From: Dipteris shenzhenensis | Taxonomy: Eukaryota; Polypodiophyta; Polypodiopsida; Gleicheniales | Assembly (NCBI GenBank): GCA_047967505.1 | Contig: CM106539.1 | Reading direction: 5' to 3' (one strand) | DNA: 64,000 nt | Part shown: positions 1 through 10,543 of the stretch, in pieces | How positions within the stretch are numbered: the first letter of the stretch is position 1 | Layout: the number at the start of each line of letters is the position of its first letter | Made by a program: the position numbers and the translations under genes | The notes under the pieces: generated by a model | The model's database searches: none | What the model was told of the DNA's origin: nothing | What the model saw: the letters and a program-made list of their open reading frames with translations, nothing else

Positions 1-455
1 TCGAGAAGTTAGGCTGCAACATCATAGTGAAAATTATTGATGATAAAAATATTAACACAGAGGGGCATGAGAAAGAATTATTATCCTAGATTAAGCACGT
101 TTTGGGGGCCTTGTAGATGGACTAGTTACAGAGGATTACTTATTAGGTAAGTGAAGGCATCCATACCTTGATTAGTTACCAAAAGAGGGTTTCACAATTA
201 TACAAATTAAAGAAGTATGCCATGAAATAACAAGGAGAAAAATCTTAAAGGGGAAATAATTAAAGTAAAGAAGAAAATTCAAGAAAATACACAATGGTGA
301 ATGTGGGTGAGAAGGTCATATTCTATTGCCATCCAAATATTTCTATCAACCTCTCTTGTGAGGTCTCTAAGAAAGGGGGGTCGGTGCACCACTGGTACTA
401 TTTATATATGGGTGTGGTTGCATAGTTAGTCTAATGGAGTATTCCATACAATGGA

Positions 456-482
456 TGTGTGTGTGTGTGTGTGTGTGTGTGA
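456..482. repeat. (TG)n microsatellite
   Basis: A run of about 13 TG dinucleotides, seen directly. Confidence 0.95.
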
Positions 483-809
483 GTGAAAAGGGGAGGTTTA
501 TTCATATGAAAATATTAGGGATAGGGATAAATTTGACTAGGGACTAGTTAGGGCGGAGATAAAAAGCTCTAAAGTTTTAAAAGTATAGTAAAGGTTCTAA
601 AGAGATAAAAAAAAGGGGGGGGTAAATAAAATGTAAAAAAATGAAACAATTAGAATGTAAATAAGAAAGAAAACTGGGAATTAGAAACTAAATTGAAGGA
701 GGAAAAAAAATAAAATTAATAATTTTCTTTAAAAAAGACCTTGAAACAAGAACCAAACATAGAAGCGGAAAAAGGGGGAAGGGGGTTAAAATGTTTACTA
801 AGAAAATTG

Positions 810-813
<4 letters not shown>

Positions 814-863
<50 letters not shown>
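814..863. repeat. (TG)n microsatellite
   Basis: About 23 TG units with one interruption. It generates a spurious poly-His/Thr open frame on the minus strand. Confidence 0.95.
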
Positions 864-865
<2 letters not shown>

Positions 866-915
866 TGGGGCCCCACAGGAAAGACCACATGGTGGGGAGT
901 AAGCCCACCATGTGG
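864..915. repeat. Palindrome plus perfect 12-bp inverted repeat
   Basis: TGTGGGGCCCCACA (864-877) is a perfect 14-bp palindrome. It is followed by CCACATGGTGGG (885-896), a 7-base loop and its exact complement (904-915). The pair could form a stable hairpin. It may be the end of a small inverted-repeat element, but no matching second end was seen. Confidence 0.8.
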
Positions 916-2276
916 AACTTACTCCACACCTAATAGTAAATGCTAAAAAAAGGAAACTCTTTGATAAGTGTCAAAAGTGATATAAAGTGATGCTATTAAT
1001 GGATGCACAATCCAATTTTTGGAACCAATGTTTTTGCACCCAAAAAGTAGTCATTAGTAAACAAAAGAGAGGCACTCAAAATAATTGCAATGAATTAATT
1101 GTTTGGTACTAGCCTGACCAAAGGCTAGTTGGAAGATCAGGGTGTGTTCTCAGATTTAATAATCCCATCAATAAATGAACCATACAATTAATTCAATCAT
1201 TTGGATAATTATAAAAAGAACTGGTTGGAAAAATATAAATAACAGTAAATTGGTGTACCCTTTGTCAATATTGCAATCCAAAACCTTTTTTTAAACGAAA
1301 AAATAGAAGGATTGGCAAAAGAAGTTTTCTTTATATCGAGTTTGTAAACTTTAAGCAAATAATTAGTACAAAAATGTCGAATCTATCAAGTAGGTCAGGG
1401 TCCACTTACCTGCCACCATCGAAATACACTATATGTTAGAACAATATAGCATGATTTGGGTAGATAGGTAATGCATGTGCTCCCTGGCTTGTTATTGCAT
1501 CACCTAGGAACATGCACAACCTTCTAGATTCTAACACATAAAAAGAGTCATTAAGGAGCAAAAATAAAGGGACATAAACCACAAATAATGTTTGAAAAAA
1601 AGGGGGTTTAATCCGCAACCATTAGACGAACCATCATTTGAGATAGACGAAGAGATAAAGCACCATCTTAAGAGAAAAATTAAACCTTGTCATAGGGGGG
1701 TAGTCCACACCCTTTTTAAATATGGGGGTATTCCTCATCCTTGATTGCACAACAAGGACCATCTAGACAAAGAATTTTTAAAAAAATTAATGGAAAATAA
1801 ACGAATTTGCATAAGAATTTCTACATGTATTTGTGGTAATTGATTGATTAAGGTAATTAATTAAAATAAATAAAGGAAATGAAGGCAATTTGGGCAAGAC
1901 GAAATGATTGATTGCCAAATGTGACCCATGCCCCAATGCTAAGTACTTCACGGCCTGTTTCATTGCAGGCCAAAGGAAGAAAATCCACAAAGACATGAAA
2001 AAGATTAGGAGTTATGAAACATTTAGTACTACTTATCTTCAACATACCCAACAACCCACCTTGACCTCAATAATACCAACCGACACCCACACCAATGTAT
2101 AGGCAATCGGCACTTGCACAATAGCACCCCCAGCTACGAGGCTGAATCCTATTCCTATTTGAACACAAGTGGATTCGCCTTTCGAGTATCAAGTCGAGTA
2201 TCCAGTGTACTATGTAGAAGGCGCATAATGTTTAATACTAGTCTATGCAAAGCAAGTTCGACCCAACACATATCGA

Positions 2277-2582
2277 GTGCCAATCAAGTGCTACGGTTGT
2301 GGAGAAAATCACCGGATCACAAAGTGCCCTCATCGTGGTAGCCCCGCTACTTTCCAATCACTTTGCGGAGATTGTTGCATAGGCCATACCTATATGGATT
2401 GTCCCATGATAAATAAGGTCCCACAATACAGTGAGGCTAAGCCTTACATCCCAATCGGCATTATTGGGGTGGACCATCAAAGTCTGGGGTCGACAAGCAT
2501 AATATCACAACTTGTGAATGTAACTACACGCCAGCAAAAAGAGGCCACCAAGGACCCTAATATTCGAATTCAATCAAGATGA
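2277..2582 (+). pseudogene. Gag nucleocapsid fragment, two CCHC knuckles (A1)
   Basis: This open frame carries two zinc knuckles, CYGCGENHRITKC and CGDCCIGHTYMDC, both spaced CX2CX3HX4C. They are followed by a hydrophilic linker. Knuckles of this kind bind the element's RNA during packaging. The segment is the C-terminal part of gag; the upstream capsid portion is reduced to a short remnant at 1,888-2,050. The same segment occurs at 8,970-9,370 in A2 and near 24,200-24,400 (minus) in A3. The spacing is one residue shorter before His than the usual CX2CX4HX4C. Confidence 0.85.
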
Positions 2583-2912
2583 CTTCTTCAAAAAATAGTA
2601 CAAATGCCTCTACCTCCGCTAAGCAATGAGCAGCCAAGCTCATCCACATCAGCTCCTGAGGCTTAAATAAAAGAAGCTCCATTCTCGAATGCAAAAGTGG
2701 AGAAGGCTCAATTTCAAGCACTTCAACAATGGGTACAAAAGGAACAAGCTCAATTTGAGGTTGAGAAGCAAGCACAAGATCCAATCCCCAAATTGACCAC
2801 CCAAAGTATTGATACTGTACTCAAGCCTTTGTTCCAACAATAGAATCCACAACATAATGTATCATCATGCCAACTTGAAGGAGCCACACTCTCTAGCATT
2901 CTAAGTTGCCCC

Positions 2913-3500
2913 GTGTCAATTCCCATTGGAATCCTATTACAGAATTGTTCCAATCTTTGGGATAGTTTCAAAGGTTGGATTGAACTTGCAAATCCCCCTC
3001 CACCTATGGAAGACATAGAAGATATCCGTGTGCAGATGGGTGAGAGAGATGACATACACAACATTATTGTGCCTTTGATCCACATGGCATATAATGAAGT
3101 CCAAGCCATTGTGGATGTTGGAGCAGGTGTAGATGTCCTATCCAAGGAGCTCTATGATGAATGGGGTCTCCCACCAATGCAAAAAGCTAATTTCAGCATA
3201 TGCCTTGTTGATGATTCACGAGCAAAACCCTAGGGAATATTGAATGGCGTGTCAATAAAAGTTGCAGGAGTCTGTTTTTCCTTTCAATTCACAATCTTGG
3301 ATCTCCCCAAGAAATCCTATCAAATCTTGCTGGGACATCCTTGGTTGTAAGAAGCATCAACCCTCCATCATTGGGGAACCGGATAGACTGACAATCCAAA
3401 ATTGTGACACCACAATCAGGGTGAATGTGGGGATAGGAGTAATAAAACCAATTGTGCTTAGAGCGTTGGATGAAACCACTTCAACGACCATATCTTGAAA
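2913..3500 (+). pseudogene. Retropepsin-like aspartic protease remnant (A1)
   Basis: The frame from 2,913 carries the active-site region AIVDVGAGVDVLSKELYDEW. It then meets a stop and continues in other frames with the sequence ending in ILLGHPW, which corresponds to the protease C-terminal ILGR/W motif. The enzyme would cleave the gag-pol polyprotein. The catalytic triplet reads Asp-Val-Gly here and Asp-Gly-Gly in A2 and A3. Asp-Gly-Gly is a common plant gypsy variant of Asp-Ser/Thr-Gly. Frameshifts and stops make this copy non-functional. Confidence 0.8.
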
Positions 3501-3894
3501 GCAAATTAGGTCCCCTACAAAAGCATGCCATAGCGGGTGATACACAAAGTGGATACAAACATTGGCAACCATTGACAACTACCATTCATTAGACCCCATC
3601 TTCTCATAGATAGATGCTAGGGTCATGCAGGTAGATCCTCCACTTAGACATGAAGAACTAATCAATCTAGAGGTGCCATTCTTTATGGCTGATCTTGAGT
3701 GGAATAATGAACTTGAAGAAGGTACCCATACTAATAATGACTCAAATTTTCCTTGGGACCTTGAAAGTGAGGCTGAGAATGCCCAAATTGAAGATCAAGT
3801 CTTTGACAATGACACAGCCATTTTGCATGCCCTAGCGAGCTTCCTAAAATTGAACCTCCAAAGTTGAATAACAGCAAAAGATCCTGCAAGAAAG

Positions 3895-4449
3895 TTGGAA
3901 AAAATCGCCGAAAAGCCAAGACCAAGCACTTCAATGAATTTGAATGAGTCCAATCAAGGATCGTTAAATTGTCCCTCTAAATCTGAGCCACCTCCTCTTG
4001 AATGGCCCCCTAATGGACTAGAAGGAGTATCCATAGCAAATGATCTCTTGCTTAGGAACACCTTACTAGTGGAAAAGTTATCCCACAGTTCCCAACATAA
4101 GAAGTTTCGAAAGTATAAGCCACATGTGCGGATGAAGATCGATCAAGAGACTTTAGAAAATGAAAGTCCCCAAGATCCTAACAAATAGGTTAATGATACT
4201 ATGGCACCTAATACCCATAGCACATGTCAAGCTAGTTCAACACTATTAGAGATTGATCTTCGAGAAGGGCCAGAGTACTTCAAGAACTACACAAGTGGTA
4301 GTGTCCCCAAGAATGCCAAAGTACACAAGGGAAAACTCAAGTATCTAGGTCAAGGACCCTACCGAGTAAGAAAAATGAATCCCATTGGAGCTGTGTTGCT
4401 AGAAACATTAGATGGAGTCCAATTCAACACAACCATAAATGGAAGCTGA
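3895..4449 (+). pseudogene. Protease-RT linker fused to integrase C-terminus (A1)
   Basis: The first part (3,895-4,188) matches the hydrophilic linker before reverse transcriptase in A3. The second frame (4,201-4,449) starts as the pre-RT segment (PEYFKNYTSGS) and passes directly into the integrase C-terminal segment (NAKVHKGKLKYLG...PYRV). In A3 these two segments lie about 2.7 kb apart and both contain CAATGCCAA. The junction here lies in AATGCCAA, so a deletion at short homology is the likely cause. The join is in frame. Confidence 0.8.
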
Positions 4450-4520
4450 TTGAAGCGATACTACATCAACACGCAAGCCATCCCTGACAATAATGAAGTT
4501 TTGGGAACCCCAAGTCTTCA

Positions 4521-4849
4521 ATAGTTAGCACTAGATTGTTACACATGCACTCACTAGCATATGCACATTTTTGCACATATAGTTTGCACTAGATTGTTAC
4601 ATGCACACTCACTGGCATATGCACGTTTTTGCACATTTAGAAAGACCTAATCAATTTCCACTTAGGGATGATTGAGTCTTAGTTTCCCTATGAGATCCCA
4701 TAAATAAGCATATAGTTAATCCCTACCTAATCGACAGATCATGTGCACTCACATGATTTTGCATAGGTACATAATAGATTTCATCAATAATAGTATCACA
4801 CACTTTCATTTCATACTCTCAAAGCATGCAATGAATTCACAAGCAGGAC
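4521..4849 (+). other. Post-integrase spacer of A1
   Basis: Non-coding. It matches A3 minus-strand sequence between the end of integrase (about 19,480) and the start of the extra ORF (19,144), up to roughly 4,830, where homology ends. The extra ORF itself is missing from A1. A near-duplicate of about 65 bp (4,525-4,640) with the motif GCATATGCAC is visible. Confidence 0.6.
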
Positions 4850-5879
4850 AAGAAGCTATGCGAGGTCAACATGCAACTCCTACATACAACATGCAACATG
4901 CGAGTTCTACATGCAACTCCTACATGCAACGTGGAACTCCTACATGCAACATGCAACTTCTATATGCAAGTTCTACACGTAGAGAGAGAATGTCTTACAA
5001 TTCCTACATGTAGAGAGAGAAGCTTTCCAACTTGATGCCCCATAATGGAATGAATCCCACACTCTTTGGGGCATTGTGTTGAGTTCTACTTTGGTATTCC
5101 AAGCAATTGTATCAAGTCTCCATGCTTCCTTGCACTCCATGTCCAAAAAGCATGTCATAACTTTGCAACTCCTCCTCCCCTTTCCTCCAACCTTGCAACC
5201 CATCCTCTCCCTCCTCCTCCTTCCTTCTCCTCATCCTCCTCCTCCCTCCTTCCTCCTCCTCCTCTCTCTTCTCCTCCTCCCTCCTCTTCTCCTCCTCTCT
5301 CTTCTCCTCCTCCTCCCTCCTCCTCCTCCCTCCTACTCTCTCTTCTCCTCCTCCCTCCTCCTCCTTTCTCCTCTCTCTTTTTCCCCCATGCTCTTACACC
5401 TTCTTCCTCTCCCACTCCTATACTCCCCCTAAACCCTTAGTCCCTCAACCCTTGACCTCCATGATCTACGAGGGAGATAGAGTTCTCCCCCATGTACTCT
5501 ACCCTGAACCTTGGATCCTCCTTTTAACCCTTAAACCTCTTCTAAACTTTGGAACTTCTCTTTGAACGTTGGAACCTCCTTCTAAACCTTGAACCTCCCT
5601 CTAACACTTAAACTCTTCCTAAACCCTTCAACCCCTAAGAAGGAAAAATCCTTCATTACCCTAACCATGATGATGCACATTCCTTTCACACACACATGCA
5701 CTATGTTTGCTTACCAAACGTAAGCCTACGTCTCTCACCAGAATATGACCGGAGGTCCTAAGCTACACTTATACTACAAATGACAACACTGATATATCTG
5801 TAGGTGACAAAAAGCATTGGCACCCTGTATATTGAGAATACCCTGCTCTTCCTACGAAAGCCATGGGAAAAAGCCAACG
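4850..5879 (+). mobile_element. LTR of family A shared by A1 and A2
   Basis: The reverse complement of this region aligns along its length with the LTRs at 14,021-15,312 and 26,251-27,211. Shared parts are repeated ACATGTAGAA blocks at 4,870-5,020, an AGG/CCT-rich tract at about 5,190-5,380, CCTTGAACC-type repeats at 5,440-5,640, and a conserved end at about 5,700-5,879. The end is followed at once by the primer site, so this is a 5' LTR for A2 and also lies in 3' LTR position for A1. The left edge is uncertain: no clean TGTTG start was found. The P/L-rich frames inside are low-complexity artefacts. Confidence 0.75.
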
Positions 5880-5881
5880 TT

Positions 5882-5901
5882 TAGTGCCACTACTAGGGAG
5901 A
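5882..5901 (+). other. Primer binding site of A2, tRNA-Asp-like (degenerate)
   Basis: TAGTGCCACTACTAGGGAGA lies just after the LTR. It aligns with the better-kept A3 site TGGTGCCACTGTCGGAGA and, with mismatches, with the complement of the plant tRNA-Asp 3' end. It would prime minus-strand DNA synthesis. Confidence 0.6.
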
Positions 5902-7452
5902 CTAGCATCTCAAGTAACGAGTAAACATACACAAGTATGTGTAAAAAAGAAACTACTACAAACTTTCATGAACATAAAACTCAAGGGCATGAAGAGTAAA
6001 TTTTGTTTTCCAACTCTAGCCAAATATATCAACCCCAAGCATCACCTTCTTCTTCTTTCACATCTAGCCTCCATCCTCCTCCCCATTTTGAGCCCTACGC
6101 AAGACCCTCCTCCCTCTCCATCGACCACCACCCTACTCCCATCCTCACATGGTGAGTTATTTCAAGCCCTGCTTGTAGCGATAACCTAGCCATCCACCCA
6201 CCGTCCATTTGCCCTCAACAATCTTGTTACATCAAGAAAGACTTGCAGAGCGTTAAGGTGACCATCTCTTCCTCCCTTTGGATTTCCATCAAAGTTTTTC
6301 ATCCATCAAGTTTCCTCCACCACCATCCCCTCCACCCCCCCCTCCATCCCCTTCACCCCCCTCCATCCCCTCCCCCCCCATGTTTGACCTACACCCATTC
6401 CTATAAAACCCCACTCCACCCCCTCATTCTTCTTATTTCACATCTAGCCTCCATCCTGTTCCCCATTCTAAGCCCTATGCAAGACCCTCATCCCTCTCCA
6501 CATCGACTACCACCCTACTCCCATCCTCACACTGCCATCCACCCACCGTCCATTTGCCCTCAACAATCTTGTTACATCAAGAAAGACTTGCAGAGCGTTA
6601 AGGTGACCATCTCTTCCTCCCTTTGGATTTCCATCAAAGTTTTTCATCCATCAAGTTTCCTCCACCACCATCCCCTCCACCCCCCCCTCCATCCCCTTCA
6701 CCCCCCTCCATCCCCTCCCCCCCCATGTTTTACCTACACCCATTCCTATAAAACCCCACTCCACCCCCTCATTCTTCTTATTTCACATCTAGCCTCCATC
6801 CTGTTCCCCATTCTAAGCCCTATGCAAGACCCTCATCCCTCTCCACATCGACTACCACCCTACTCCCATCCTCACACTGTGAGTTATTTTACGCCCTTCT
6901 CGCATCGATAACCTAGCCATCCACCCATTGTCCATTCACCCTCAATAATCCTGTTACATCAAGAAAGACTTGGACAGCGTTAAGGTGACCATCTCTTCCT
7001 CTCTTTGGAATTCCGTCCGTCAAGTTTCCTCTACTAACATCCCCTCCACTCCCCCCCCCCTATCCATCCCCCCCACCATCCCCTCCCCCCCAGCCCCCCC
7101 CCCACTCCCCCCACCTCCATCCTCTCCACAGCCCCTCCGGTCCACCTCCACCCTGGTCCCCACCCCCACCCTCACCCCCCCTCCATCCCCTCAACCCCCC
7201 TCCCCCCCCCTTTCCCCCACCTTCATTCCTCCCCTCACCATCCATCCCCTTCACCCCCCCCACCCTGTCCCCCTCCACTGCCCCCCCCTCTCCATCCCCC
7301 CTCCATCCCCCCCTACCCCTCTTCCAACCCCCCCCCTCTTCCACACCCCCCTCACCTTTCCTCACCCCCCCATGTTTTTTTCACCGCTCCTCGCTAGCCG
7401 CCCTCCTCTCCCTATCTACCTTACTCTAAGGGCCTTAGGCCCTTGCTTTACA
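5902..7452 (+). other. Long C-rich untranslated leader of A2
   Basis: The leader starts with about 170 bases matching A3 leader sequence (26,080-26,230, minus) and then carries pyrimidine-rich repeats built on CCACC/CCCCTCC. Near 6,391 and 6,736 it contains CCTATAAAACCCC, also conserved in the A3 leader. Proline-rich frames of up to 222 codons occur, but they follow the tandem structure and are not supported as genes. The leader ends in an almost pure C/T tract at 7,030-7,380. Confidence 0.7.
6192..6880 (+). repeat. Two 345-bp direct repeats in the A2 leader
   Basis: The segments at about 6,192-6,536 and 6,537-6,880 read almost identically. I see one clear substitution (GTTTGACC versus GTTTTACC). 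A third, shorter and diverged copy starts near 6,905. Such high identity inside a decayed element indicates a recent tandem duplication. Confidence 0.9.
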
Positions 7453-9370
7453 AGGTAGGCTGCATGCAAAGGTGGCGTGGCACCTATCACAACGACGGAC
7501 CTACCCACATGGTGGCACCTACAGTGCCCCGCCCGTAATGCCTCACCACTGATGGCCCGCTTGGCATGTTTCCCTACACATGTGGGACAATCCTAGGCAC
7601 ATTATTAATATGAAGGACCCTACAACACTAACACATATCTAACCCCCTAACACAACTACTTCAACACCTGCACTTACAGTAGAGACACCCGTTTGACCTC
7701 ATGCCAAATTTGCATGCAACTATGCTTCGACCAATGCCTCCGACACCAATGCTCACCAAATTCGCATACAACTCTGTTGCGGCCAAGGCCTCCAACAATC
7801 CTCTACCCTGATTCCTCCTTTGAAATTCAATAAATCCCTATGACTCCTCCATGACACAACAAGGCCGGGCGCCATTCGCAATGATGGGGATCTTGACCTT
7901 GATGCGGACAGGTGCAATTTCTTTAATTGCAATAATTTTGGCAACAATAATAACAATCAAGGTAGGCACTCCCTGGGAAGACTAAAACTTCCCAAAAATA
8001 ATGGTAGGGGTGAGTCGGATTCCTCTAGCATTTTGATGCCGCATGTCGAGCGGGTGGAGATCAATCCAATGAAACCAAGGTCGCCTGGTTTCCCATGGCC
8101 TTAAATTATTAAGCCTCAGAATGGTACCTATTCCTTCTAGTGAAAGAAAGAGCCACATGGGACCTGCTTCTTCAAACTGAATTCAAGAGGTGCTTTCAAA
8201 TAGAGAGACTGCAAGATGATCTCACTCTCCAACTAATCAAGCTCGAACAAGGTCATCGAGAAGATGTACGCACATACCTGGGCAAGATGAAATGATTAAT
8301 TGCCAAATGTGACCCACACCCTGATGCTAAGTACCTCACAGTTTGGTTCCTTGAAGACCTAAGGAAGACAATCTGCAAAGACATGAAAAATATTAGTAGT
8401 TACAAAACATTCAGTGTTGCTCATGCGGTAGCCATTGAAATTGAGGATGGCATGACTGACTCTGATACCAGCAGTGATAATGGAAGAGCTTGTCTCAGCC
8501 GCCATTGTCCACATAGAGAAAATGTATGGTGCCCATGTTGCATGGCCAATCATACAGCAAATGAATGCCCGATGCTAAGCGCCAGGATCACTGCACAAGC
8601 AAATCCACTGCCAAGGTTGTGGTGCCATATCTGCGTAGTCAATGGCCATGATGAAAATAGTTGCATCTTCAACATGTGCAACAATTTGCCTCGATGTCAA
8701 CAATACCAACCGGCACCCATACCAGTGTACATGCAATCCGTACTTGCATAAGCACCAGCAGCTCCCAATTTGAATCCTATTCTCATTCTGACACAAGTCC
8801 TGCAATTACTTATGAATCCAAATCCATGACTATATCTAAGAGCGCCAAATCCAGCTCCTCTGGTAGTTCCAATACAACTTCAAGTCAAGGAATTGGATTC
8901 GCCATTTGAGTATGAAACTGAGTAGCTAGTATACTATGTGAAAGGTGCAAAAGGTTTAATACTAGTGTATGCAAATCAATTTGTCCCAATACATATCGAG
9001 TGCCAATCAAGTGCTAAATCATCGGATCGCAGAGTGCCCTCATCGTGGTAGCCTTGCTACTTTCCAACCACTTTGTAGAGATTGTGGCATACGCCATGCC
9101 TCCATGGATTGTCCCATGAAAAAGAAGGTCCAACACCAAAGAGAGGCTAAGGTTGACGTCCCAATTGGCATTATTGGAGTGGACCATCAAAGTCTGGGGC
9201 CGGCAAGCATAATATCACAACTTTTGAATGTAATTACATGCCAACAAAAAGAAGCCACCAAGGACCCTAATATTCCAATTCAATCAAGACGACTTCTTCA
9301 AAAAAAAGCACAAGTGCCTCTGGCAAGCGCAAGATCCAATCCTCGACTTGATCCCACAAAGTATTGATAA
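7453..9370 (+). pseudogene. Gag polyprotein of A2, four zinc knuckles
   Basis: Degenerate gag. An Asn-rich N-terminal segment lies around 7,900-8,050. A capsid-like stretch follows at 8,150-8,440, with a readable frame containing TEFKRCFQIERLQDD and KCDPHPDAKYLTVW, interrupted by one stop. An acidic linker comes next. Then four CCHC positions appear: CPCCMANHTANEC (about 8,530), CHICVVNGHDENSC (about 8,625), a broken third copy near 9,010 (intact in A1 and A3), and CRDCGIRHASMDC (about 9,075). Gag forms the particle and binds element RNA. Stops and frameshifts remove function. The first 230 bases after the leader show nothing firm. Confidence 0.75.
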
Positions 9371-9539
9371 TGTACTTGAGCCTCTGTTCCAACAACAAAA
9401 TCTACAACATAATGTATCATCATGCCAACTCGAAGGAGCCCCACTCTCTAGCATTCTAAGTTGCCCTGTGTCAATTCCCATTGAAACCCTAATACAAAAT
9501 TGTCCCAATCTCTGGAAGAATTTCAAAGGCTAGTTTGAA

Positions 9540-10302
9540 CTCGCAAATCCCCCTCCACCTATGGAAGACATAGAAGATATCCCTGTGCAAATGGTGAGAG
9601 AGATGACATACGCAACATCACTATACCTTTTATATACAAGGCATATAATGAAGTCCAAGCCATAGTGGATGGTGGAGCAAGTGTAAATGTCCTATTCAAG
9701 GAGCTCTATGATGAATGGGGTCTTGCACCAATGCAAAAGGCTAATTTCAACATACGCGTTGTCGATGATTCATAGGCAAAACCCTAGGGAATAGTGAATG
9801 GCATGTCAACAAAAGTCGTAGGAGTCCACTTTTTCGTTCAATACACAATCTTGGATCTCCCCAAGAAATCCTATCAAATCTTGCTGGGACATCCTTGGTT
9901 GAGGGAAGCATCAGTCCTCCATGATTGGGGAATAAATATACTGACAAACCAAAATCGCAACACCACAGTTAGGGTGAATGTTGGGACAGGAGCAATAAAA
10001 CCAGTTTTTCCTAGAGTGTTGGATGAAACCTCTTCAACAATGATCTCAAGCAAATGAGCTCCCCTGCAACATTATGCCATAATGGGCGATACACAAAACA
10101 ATGTCAATAATTGGATACAAACATTGGAAACCATTGAAAATTGCCATTCATTTAGACCCCATCTTCTCACAGATAGATGTTAGGGTCATGCAGGTACATC
10201 CTCCACTCACAAATGAAGAACCAATCAATCTACAGGTGCCATTCTTTATGGTTGACCTCAAATGGAATAATAATGAACTTGACGAAGGTACCCATACCAA
10301 AT
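9540..10302 (+). pseudogene. Retropepsin and linker of A2, truncated
   Basis: This remnant contains the active-site segment IVDGGASVNVLFKELYDEWG (about 9,660-9,720). Its C-terminal part is in the frame from 9,794 and ends in SYQILLGHPWLREAS. After the protease the linker continues to about 10,302, where homology to A1 and A3 stops abruptly, just after the pre-RT linker motif EGTHT. Several frameshifts are present. Everything downstream of this point in the element (RT, RNase H, integrase, 3' LTR) is missing. Confidence 0.8.
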
Positions 10303-10543
10303 AGTCGCATTTCCTTAGACTTGAACTCGTTTGACTAGCCATCTGCAAGTAGTCAATAAGATTATGTTAATTATTGTATTTACAAAGTATTCATGGAAGG
10401 GACTACTCTCTCTCTCTCTCTCCCTCTCCATCGAAACCATAGCCAAAAAAATATTATTATTTAATCTAATTGCATCTCTGTAATTATCCATCATGAAGTC
10501 ATGATCTTCAAGTAAGTGTATCAATTAGATCATAAATAAATTC
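10303..10543. other. Spacer between A2 breakpoint and kinase gene
   Basis: No gene. It contains a short (TC)n run at about 10,405-10,430 and AT-rich sequence. It would be the 3' flank of the minus-strand kinase gene. No poly-A tail marking a retrocopy was seen. Confidence 0.6.

Larger units (their letters stand above)
1..1887. other. AT-rich intergenic DNA, no gene recognised
   Basis: No coding region can be supported here. Open frames are short and low in complexity. The stretch holds two long TG microsatellites, poly-G/poly-A runs and a perfect hairpin near 885-915 (listed separately). The first 250 bases read partly open on the plus strand, but I match them to no family. Confidence 0.6.
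1888..4520 (+). mobile_element. Ty3/gypsy family A copy 1 (A1), internal-deletion derivative
   Basis: Degenerate plus-strand internal region of an LTR retrotransposon. It holds, in order, the tail of gag, two zinc knuckles, the gag-protease linker, a retropepsin remnant, the protease-RT linker and the last part of integrase. Reverse transcriptase, RNase H and most of integrase are absent: homology jumps from the linker (about 4,300) to the integrase C-terminus (about 4,310). Relative to A2 it also lacks about 250 bases covering the first two gag knuckles. It runs into the LTR at about 4,850-5,879. The matching complete order is in A3 (minus strand, 14-27 kb). No left LTR is visible, so the copy is also 5'-truncated. 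Confidence 0.85.
4850..10302 (+). mobile_element. Ty3/gypsy family A copy 2 (A2), 3'-truncated
   Basis: Order: LTR, tRNA-Asp-like primer site, C-rich leader, gag, protease, then a sharp break near 10,302. Because it shares its LTR with A1 upstream, the arrangement is internal-LTR-internal. That is the pattern expected from recombination between copies or from a partly deleted tandem. Confidence 0.8.

Noticed and set aside
5066-5440. Ser/Pro/Leu-rich frames of 118-124 codons
   Set aside because: They run through the CCT-rich tract of the family A LTR; the matching tracts in the other LTRs encode unrelated low-complexity frames.
6243-7458. Pro-rich frames of 222 and 162 codons in the A2 leader
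   Set aside because: The longer one is made of two copies of the 345-bp duplication and is non-coding in the matching A3 leader. The other follows a C/T tract.
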